Of a stretch of 64,000 nucleotides of DNA, positions 58,839-64,000 are shown in pieces. The stretch is from Pseudomonas lini (GTDB lineage: Bacteria; Pseudomonadota; Gammaproteobacteria; Pseudomonadales; Pseudomonadaceae). Under the pieces are notes generated by a model. The model did not search any database. It was not told where the DNA came from and saw only the letters and a list, made by a program, of their open reading frames with translations. Location: positions 3,348,001-3,412,000 of the forward strand of contig NZ_OZ061318.1 in assembly GCF_964063345.1 (NCBI RefSeq), written 5' to 3'. Position 1 is the first letter of the stretch. Each line of letters starts with the position of its first letter. Position numbers and translations under genes: made by a program.

Positions 58839-60195
58839 GTCCGGGGTCAAAGAATCCATCCGCCGCTACTTCAAAGGCTCCGCATCGCTGCAAGGCCAGC
58901 CGCTTCCCGAGGTCAACAAAGCACTGATCGAAGACGCCCCGCGTGTGGTGCGGTTGACGATCTGGGCGATCATCGGCTTCTTCGTGTTCCTGATGCTCTG
59001 GGCCAACTTCGCGGTGATCGATGAAGTTACCAAGGGCGACGGCAAGGCGATTCCGTCGTCGAAGATCCAGAAAATCCAGAACCTTGAGGGCGGCATCGTC
59101 TCTGAGTTGTTCGTCACCGAAGGGCAGATCGTCGAGGCCGGCGCGCCGCTGATTCGTCTGGATGACACGCGGTTTGCCTCCAACGTCGGTGAAACCGAGG
59201 CCGATCGGCTGTCGATGCTGCTGCGTGTGGAGCGCTTGAGCGCCGAGGTCGATGACCGTCCGCTGAACTTCCCCGCCGACGTGCTCAAGGCTGTTCCCAC
59301 TCAGGCTGCCAGTGAAGAGTCGCTGTACATCAGCCGTCGTCAGCAATTACACGATGAGATCGGTGGCTTGAAGGAGCAGTTGATTCAGCGTCAACAAGAG
59401 CTGCGCGAGTTCACCTCCAAACAGGCTCAGTACCGCAGTGGCCTGGCCTTGCAGCGTCAGGAAATCAACATGTCCGAGCCGCTGGTGGCTCAGGGCGCGG
59501 TGTCACCGGTTGAGGTTTTACGCCTCAAACGCGCCGAGGTTGAAACCCGCGGGCAACTGGACGCCACCACCCTGGCGATTCCTCGCGCCGAATCGGCGAT
59601 CAAGGAAGTTCAGCGTAAGATCGACGAGACTCGCGGCAAATTCCGCAGCGAAGCCTTGACCCAACTCAACGAAGCGCGCACCGATCTGAACAAGGCCCAA
59701 GCCACCGGCAAGGCGCTGGAAGACCGGGTCAGCCGGACGCTGGTGACATCGCCGGTGCGCGGCATCGTCAACAAGCTGCTGGTTAACACCATCGGCGGCG
59801 TGATCCAGCCGGGCAGCGATCTGGTGGAGATCGTGCCGCTGGATGACACCTTGTTGGTGGAAGCCAAAATTCGTCCACAAGACATCGCCTTCCTGCATCC
59901 GGGACAGGACGCCACGGTGAAGTTCACGGCTTACGACTACACCATTTATGGTGGGCTGAAGGCCAAGCTTGAGCAGATCGGTGCCGACACCATCACCGAC
60001 GAAGACAAGAAGACCACGTACTACATCATCAAGCTGCGCACCGAGCGCAGTCACCTGGGGACGGATGAAAAACCGTTGCTGATCATCCCCGGGATGGTGG
60101 CGTCGGTGGATATCATTACCGGCAAGAAGACCGTGCTCAGTTATTTGCTCAAACCGATTATTCGGGCGCGAGCCGAGGCACTGCACGAGCGGTAG
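58828..60195 (+). CDS. lapC: type I secretion membrane-fusion protein LapC, GTG start
   Basis: LapC is the HlyD-family periplasmic adaptor linking LapB and LapE. The 455 residues have a short cytoplasmic N-terminus, one helix (about 45-65, LTIWAIIGFFVFLMLWANF), and the lipoyl half KIQNLEGGIVSELFVTEGQ. A long coiled coil (about 165-300) and the second lipoyl half and beta-barrel (VTSPVRGIVNKLLVNTIGG) complete it. The start GTG lies inside the lapB end with AAGGGG eight bases upstream, so translation is probably coupled. Confidence 0.96.
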   Translation: MLLKSGVKESIRRYFKGSASLQGQPLPEVNKALIEDAPRVVRLTIWAIIGFFVFLMLWANFAVIDEVTKGDGKAIPSSKIQKIQNLEGGIVSELFVTEGQIVEAGAPLIRLDDTRFASNVGETEADRLSMLLRVERLSAEVDDRPLNFPADVLKAVPTQAASEESLYISRRQQLHDEIGGLKEQLIQRQQELREFTSKQAQYRSGLALQRQEINMSEPLVAQGAVSPVEVLRLKRAEVETRGQLDATTLAIPRAESAIKEVQRKIDETRGKFRSEALTQLNEARTDLNKAQATGKALEDRVSRTLVTSPVRGIVNKLLVNTIGGVIQPGSDLVEIVPLDDTLLVEAKIRPQDIAFLHPGQDATVKFTAYDYTIYGGLKAKLEQIGADTITDEDKKTTYYIIKLRTERSHLGTDEKPLLIIPGMVASVDIITGKKTVLSYLLKPIIRARAEALHER

Positions 60196-60219
60196 TCTTC
60201 GGTCGGGGCTGATGGCCTC

Positions 60220-60292
60220 ATCGCGGGCAAGCCCGCTCCCACAGGATTTTGTGATCGCCACAGAACCCTGTGGGAGCGGGCTTGCCCGCGAT
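60220..60292. repeat. paired inverted REP (REPIN-like)
   Basis: ATCGCGGGCAAGCCCGCTCC and its inverted copy are separated by about 28 bases. It lies 24 bases after lapC and upstream of the dioxygenase operon promoter region. Confidence 0.85.
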
Positions 60293-60324
60293 GGCGGCCT
60301 CAAGAGCGATAAAAATCAAAAGCC

Positions 60325-60347
60325 ATATCGTTATTCACTAACGGTAT
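60325..60347. promoter_or_regulatory. inverted repeat upstream of the dioxygenase/ABC operon
   Basis: ATATCGTTA and TAACGGTAT are separated by five bases; the 9-bp arms have one mismatch. It sits in a short AT-rich stretch about 150 bases before the first gene of the operon, and a TATAAAG sequence lies at 60369-60375. A LysR-type (CysB/Cbl-like) or other dimeric regulator site is plausible, not proven. Confidence 0.4.
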
Positions 60348-60496
60348 TTAAATTCCAATTCTTATACCTATAAAGTCACTCCCCTGCGTACCTGCCGACC
60401 AATCGGCGCGCCGCACGACACGAACCAACACGGGACCTCCGTGAGTTTCTGATCGACGCGCGCCCTTTGAGCGTGCCGTGCGTGGGAGTGATTTTT

Positions 60497-61408
60497 ATGT
60501 CAGCCGTCTCTTTTTCTCCAAAACCTGCATCAACCAGCGCCGCCACCCTCGCGTCGCAAGTCTTCGAAGTCCGTCCATTCAGCGGTGCCGTCGGTGCCGA
60601 AATCATCGGCCTGGACCTGTCCCGCCCGATCAATGACCAGGATTTCGCCCGCGTCCATCGCGCGCACCTGGATCATCACGTGGTGGTGTTCCGCGACCAG
60701 CGCATTACCCCCGAACAGCAGATCGCCTTCAGCCGCCGTTTCGGCGTGTTGCAGATCCACGTGCTCAAACAGTTCCTGCTGGCCGGGCATCCGGAAATCC
60801 TCATCGTTTCCAACATCATCGAAAACGGCCAATCCATCGGCCTCGGTGACGCCGGCAAGTTCTGGCATTCGGACCTGTCCTATAAAGAACTGCCGAGCCT
60901 GGGCTCGATGCTGCATGCCCAGGAGCTGCCGTCCGAAGGCGGCGACACGCTGTTCGCCGACATGCACAAAGCCTGGGACAGCCTGCCCGATGCGCTGCGT
61001 AAAGCCGTCGAAGGCCGCTCGGCGGCGCATTCTTATACCGCGCGCTATAGCGAGAGCAAATTCGAAGGCAATTGGCGTCCGACCCTGACGCCGGAGCAAC
61101 TCGCTCAGGTCGCCGAGGTGGTTCACCCCATCGTCCGCACCCACCCGGAAAACGGCCGCAAGGCGTTGTTCGTCAGTGAAGGTTTCACCACCCGCATCGT
61201 CGGTTTGCCGGAAGACGAGAGCAAACAATTGCTCGACGAGCTCTATGCCCACAGCGTGCTGCCGCAAAACATTTACCGCCATCAATGGCAGGCCCACGAC
61301 CTGGTGTTCTGGGACAACCGTTCGCTGATTCACCTCGCCGCCGGATGCCCCAGCCATCTGCGCCGCAAGTTGTATCGCACCACCATTCAGGGCGACGCGC
61401 CTTTTTGA
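60497..61408 (+). CDS. TauD/TfdA family Fe(II)/2-oxoglutarate dioxygenase
   Basis: The product should oxidise a small substrate using Fe(II), 2-oxoglutarate and oxygen. The start is ATG 60497, with GGGAG nine bases upstream, giving 303 residues; a longer frame lacks support. The iron triad is visible as HSD in KFWHSDLSY and the distal histidine in RSLIHLAAG, with the 2-oxoglutarate-binding arginine probably in the SHLRRKLYRTT segment. It leads an operon with a NitT/TauT-type importer, suggesting desulfonation of a sulfonate or a related reaction. The gene order (dioxygenase first) differs from tauABCD, so I do not call it tauD. Confidence 0.9.
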   Translation: MSAVSFSPKPASTSAATLASQVFEVRPFSGAVGAEIIGLDLSRPINDQDFARVHRAHLDHHVVVFRDQRITPEQQIAFSRRFGVLQIHVLKQFLLAGHPEILIVSNIIENGQSIGLGDAGKFWHSDLSYKELPSLGSMLHAQELPSEGGDTLFADMHKAWDSLPDALRKAVEGRSAAHSYTARYSESKFEGNWRPTLTPEQLAQVAEVVHPIVRTHPENGRKALFVSEGFTTRIVGLPEDESKQLLDELYAHSVLPQNIYRHQWQAHDLVFWDNRSLIHLAAGCPSHLRRKLYRTTIQGDAPF

Positions 61409-61423
61409 TTTCGGAGAATTCCC

Positions 61424-62449
61424 ATGTCCAAACGTCTTCCATTTGCACCCTTGGCTGCGGCCATTGGCCTGGGTTTCAGTCTGCTCGCCGGCAGCCTGGT
61501 AGCGCCGACCGTTGCTCACGCCGAAGGTGAAATCCGTATCGCCGAACAGTTCGGCATCGTGTATCTGCTGCTCAACGTGGTGCGCGATCAGAACCTGATC
61601 GAGAAATACGGCAAGCAGGAAGGCATCGACATCAAGGTCGATTGGACTCAGCTTTCCGGCGGCTCGGCGGTCAACGATGCGTTGCTCTCCGGCTCCATCG
61701 ATATTGCCGGTGCCGGCGTCGGCCCACTGCTGACGATTTGGGACCGCACTCACGGCAAGCAAAACGTCAAAGCCGTGGCTTCCTTGGGCAACTTCCCTTA
61801 CTACCTGGTGAGCAATAATCCCAAGGTCAAAACCATTGCGGACTTCACCGAGAAGGACCGCATCGCGGTGCCGGCGGTCGGGGTTTCGGTGCAGTCGCGC
61901 TTCCTGCAATACGCCGCCGCCAAGCAATGGGGCGACAAGGAGTTCAATCGCCTCGACAAGTACACCATCGCCGTTCCGCACCCGGATGCCACTGCGGCAC
62001 TGATCGCAGGCGGCACCGAGTTGAGTGGGCACTTCTCCAACCCGCCGTTCCAGGATCAGGCGCTGGAAAACCCCAACGTGCATGTGGTGCTGAATACCTA
62101 TGACTTGCTCGGTCCGAACTCGCCGACCGTACTGTTCGCCACTGAGAAATTCCGTAGCGAGAACCCGAAAACCTACAACGCCTTCATCGCCGCGCTAACC
62201 GAAGCGGCCGAGTTTGCGCAGAACGATAAAGGTGCGGCAGCCGACACTTACATCCGTGTCACCAAGGCCAAAATCGACCGCGCGGCGTTGCTGAAAATCA
62301 TCGACAACCCGCAGTTCGAATTCAGCATCACACCGAAAAACACCTACCCGCTGGCCGAGTTCCTCTACCGCGTCGGTGCGATCAAAAACAAACCGGATTC
62401 GTGGAAGGACTACTTCTTCCAAGACACTAAACCGCTGCAAGGGAGCTGA
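61424..62449 (+). CDS. ABC transporter periplasmic binding protein, NitT/TauT type
   Basis: The 341-residue precursor has a signal peptide (LAAAIGLGFSLLAGSLVAPTVAHA) and a two-lobed SsuA/TauA-like domain. Conserved family segments are WTQLSGGSAVNDALLSGSIDIAG and VPAVGVSVQSRFLQYAAAK. It probably captures the substrate of the neighbouring dioxygenase. It is 15 bases downstream of that gene, with a GGAG Shine-Dalgarno, and followed by the ATPase gene after five bases. The ligand cannot be deduced from sequence alone. Confidence 0.92.
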   Translation: MSKRLPFAPLAAAIGLGFSLLAGSLVAPTVAHAEGEIRIAEQFGIVYLLLNVVRDQNLIEKYGKQEGIDIKVDWTQLSGGSAVNDALLSGSIDIAGAGVGPLLTIWDRTHGKQNVKAVASLGNFPYYLVSNNPKVKTIADFTEKDRIAVPAVGVSVQSRFLQYAAAKQWGDKEFNRLDKYTIAVPHPDATAALIAGGTELSGHFSNPPFQDQALENPNVHVVLNTYDLLGPNSPTVLFATEKFRSENPKTYNAFIAALTEAAEFAQNDKGAAADTYIRVTKAKIDRAALLKIIDNPQFEFSITPKNTYPLAEFLYRVGAIKNKPDSWKDYFFQDTKPLQGS

Positions 62450-62454
62450 CCGAC

Positions 62455-63315
62455 ATGAACGCCCCTTTGCAAGGCCACACGGCCAGCAAGCCGATCGCGG
62501 CAGCTCAAGCGCTGCTGTCGGTCGACCAGGTCAGCCTGGAATACCGCACGCCTGCGCGGGTGGTTCGAGCGACCCATCAGGTCAGTTTCGAGATCGATCC
62601 GGCGGACCGTTTTGTGTTGCTCGGTCCTTCCGGCTGCGGCAAGTCGACATTGCTCAAGGCGGTCGCCGGGTTCATCCAGCCCTGTGAGGGCGAGATTCGC
62701 CTGCAAGGCCAGCGGGTCGATGCGCCAGGGCCAGACCGGATCGTGGTGTTCCAGGAGTTCGATCAGCTGCCACCGTGGAAAACCGTCAAACAGAACGTGA
62801 TGTTTCCGCTGCTCGCTTCCAGAACGCTCAAGCGCAAAGAGGCTGAAGAGCGGGCGCTGCACTATCTGGACAAGGTCGGTCTGGCGGCGTTTGCCGATGC
62901 CTATCCGCATACCTTGTCTGGCGGCATGAAAGCTCGCGTGGCCATTGCTCGCGCCTTGGCGATGCAACCAAAAATCCTGTTGATGGACGAGCCCTTCGCC
63001 GCCCTCGATGCGCTGACCCGGCGCAAGATGCAGGAGGAGTTGCTGCTGCTCTGGGAAGAGGTGCGTTTCACGCTGCTGTTCGTCACTCACTCCATCGAAG
63101 AGGCGTTGGTGGTGGGCAACCGGATTTTGCTGCTGTCGCCCCATCCGGGCCGGGTGCGGGCGGAAGTCCACAGCCATCAATACGACTTGCACAGTTTGGG
63201 TGGCGTGGCGTTCCAGGAATCGGCGCGGCGGATTCATCGGCTGTTGTTCGATGAAGGTCAGTCGCCGGAAACCGAGCGTGACCTGGATTTCGCCGACATT
63301 CGCATCGCTTATTGA
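62455..63315 (+). CDS. ABC transporter ATP-binding protein, NitT/TauT type
   Basis: The 286-residue ATPase has Walker A GPSGCGKST, Q-loop VVFQEFDQLPPWKTV, signature LSGGMKARVAIARAL and Walker B LLMDEPFAALD followed by the H-loop VTHSIEEAL. The Q-loop segment is of the SsuB/TauB subgroup. It energises the importer with the binding protein upstream and the permease 19 bases downstream. Confidence 0.95.
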   Translation: MNAPLQGHTASKPIAAAQALLSVDQVSLEYRTPARVVRATHQVSFEIDPADRFVLLGPSGCGKSTLLKAVAGFIQPCEGEIRLQGQRVDAPGPDRIVVFQEFDQLPPWKTVKQNVMFPLLASRTLKRKEAEERALHYLDKVGLAAFADAYPHTLSGGMKARVAIARALAMQPKILLMDEPFAALDALTRRKMQEELLLLWEEVRFTLLFVTHSIEEALVVGNRILLLSPHPGRVRAEVHSHQYDLHSLGGVAFQESARRIHRLLFDEGQSPETERDLDFADIRIAY

Positions 63316-63334
63316 GCCATTGGAGGATTGCCCG

Positions 63335-64000
63335 ATGAGCCATTCATCATCTGCGCGTAAAGAATACGAAACTGTTTTGCAGCCGCTGACCAGCGTGCCG
63401 CTGGAGCGTGAATTGCCGCTCGGCCAGCGCCTCTGGCAGCAGGGCTGGCTGCGTAAAAGCCTGATCCTGATGTTGCTCGCGGTGCTTTGGGAAGCCGTCG
63501 CCCGCTATCAGAATAACGACCTGCTGCTGCCGAGCTTTTTGCAAACCGCCAGCGCGCTGCAGGAGGGCCTGCTCAGCGGCGAACTGCTGAGCAAGGTGTG
63601 GATTTCGCTGGTTGTTTTGCTCAAGGGTTACCTGATTGGCATCGTTCTGGCGTTTGTCCTGACGACGCTGGCGGTGTCGACCCGGTTCGGTCGTGATCTG
63701 CTGAGTACGCTGACCTCGATGTTCAACCCGCTGCCGGCCATTGCCCTGTTGCCGCTGGCGCTGCTGTGGTTCGGGCTGGGGCAGAACAGTCTGATTTTTG
63801 TACTGGTGCATTCGGTGCTCTGGGCGTTGGCCTTGAACACCTATGCCGGGTTTCTCGGTGTCTCGGAAACCTTGCGCATGGCCGGGCGTAATTACGGCCT
63901 CAAGGGCATGCGTTTCGTGCTGTTCATCCTGATCCCGGCCGCGCTGCCGTCGATTCTTGCCGGGCTGAAAATCGGTTGGGCCTTCGCCTGGCGTACGCTG
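63335..64000 (+). CDS. ABC transporter permease, NitT/TauT type (cut by window end)
   Basis: A reading frame starts at ATG 63335, nine bases after TGGAGG, and stays open to the last base (222 codons). It encodes a cytoplasmic N-terminus, a helix (SLILMLLAVLWEAVA) and further membrane segments typical of SsuC/TauC. Near the end is the EAA-type coupling loop, SETLRMAGRNYGLKGMRFVL, followed by PAALPSILAGLKIG. The C-terminal 30 to 60 residues lie outside the window. Confidence 0.92.
   Translation, partial: MSHSSSARKEYETVLQPLTSVPLERELPLGQRLWQQGWLRKSLILMLLAVLWEAVARYQNNDLLLPSFLQTASALQEGLLSGELLSKVWISLVVLLKGYLIGIVLAFVLTTLAVSTRFGRDLLSTLTSMFNPLPAIALLPLALLWFGLGQNSLIFVLVHSVLWALALNTYAGFLGVSETLRMAGRNYGLKGMRFVLFILIPAALPSILAGLKIGWAFAWRTL

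Overview
The window is chromosomal DNA from a Pseudomonas of the fluorescens group. The evidence is high GC, a P. aeruginosa HSI-I-like type VI secretion locus, a complete lapG-lapD-lapA-lapE-lapB-lapC adhesin locus, DUF6124 and MgoA/PvfC-type genes, and paired REP sequences of the kind 'GGGCAAGCCCGCTCCCAC' at many gene ends. No tRNA, rRNA, transposase or CRISPR array was seen.

Region 1 (90-28520) is a type VI secretion system laid out as two divergent operons around a 404-bp intergenic region (10889-11292). The minus-strand operon runs tssA-tssB-tssC-hcp, then a Tae4-family peptidoglycan amidase with a small lipoprotein that is its likely immunity partner, then tssE-tssF-tssG-tssH(clpV). The plus-strand operon runs fha-tssJ-tssK-tssL-tssM-tagF-pppA-ppkA-tagT-tagS-tagR-tagQ. 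It therefore encodes the whole TagQRST-PpkA-Fha-PppA/TagF posttranslational switch known for H1-T6SS. In P. aeruginosa the slot between hcp1 and tssE1 holds tagJ; here it holds the effector pair. No vgrG lies within the window.

Region 2 (28540-30928) holds a dCACHE methyl-accepting chemotaxis protein with a good FliA-type promoter.

Region 3 (30961-36590, minus strand) is a four-gene operon in the order mgoB-mgoC-mgoA-mgoD (also called pvfABCD). It encodes a haem-oxygenase-like diiron protein, an AurF-type diiron N-oxygenase with all seven metal ligands, an A-T-reductase NRPS and an SRPBCC protein. This is the known signalling biosynthesis operon (leudiazen, pyrazine N-oxides). It is preceded by an AT-rich, gene-free leader with several inverted repeats. 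A GntR/FadR-family regulator gene follows at 37350-38060.

Region 4 (38187-60195) is the Lap biofilm system: periplasmic protease LapG, c-di-GMP receptor LapD, the 4211-residue adhesin LapA with about 28 Ig-like repeats of 100 residues, and its type I secretion apparatus LapE/LapB/LapC. Two sequences resembling FleQ boxes lie in front of lapA. Between lapD and lapA are a small DUF6124 gene and a conserved 112-residue protein gene. The DUF6124 gene carries an elaborate structured leader with a three-way junction, two hairpins with identical GTGCAA loops, and a complementary TTGCAC in the junction. This leader is the best candidate here for an undescribed RNA element.

Region 5 (60497 to the right edge) is a TauD-like Fe(II)/2-oxoglutarate dioxygenase followed by a NitT/TauT-type ABC importer (binding protein, ATPase, permease cut by the window end). 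Its substrate is probably an organosulfur or related compound but is not determined by the sequence.
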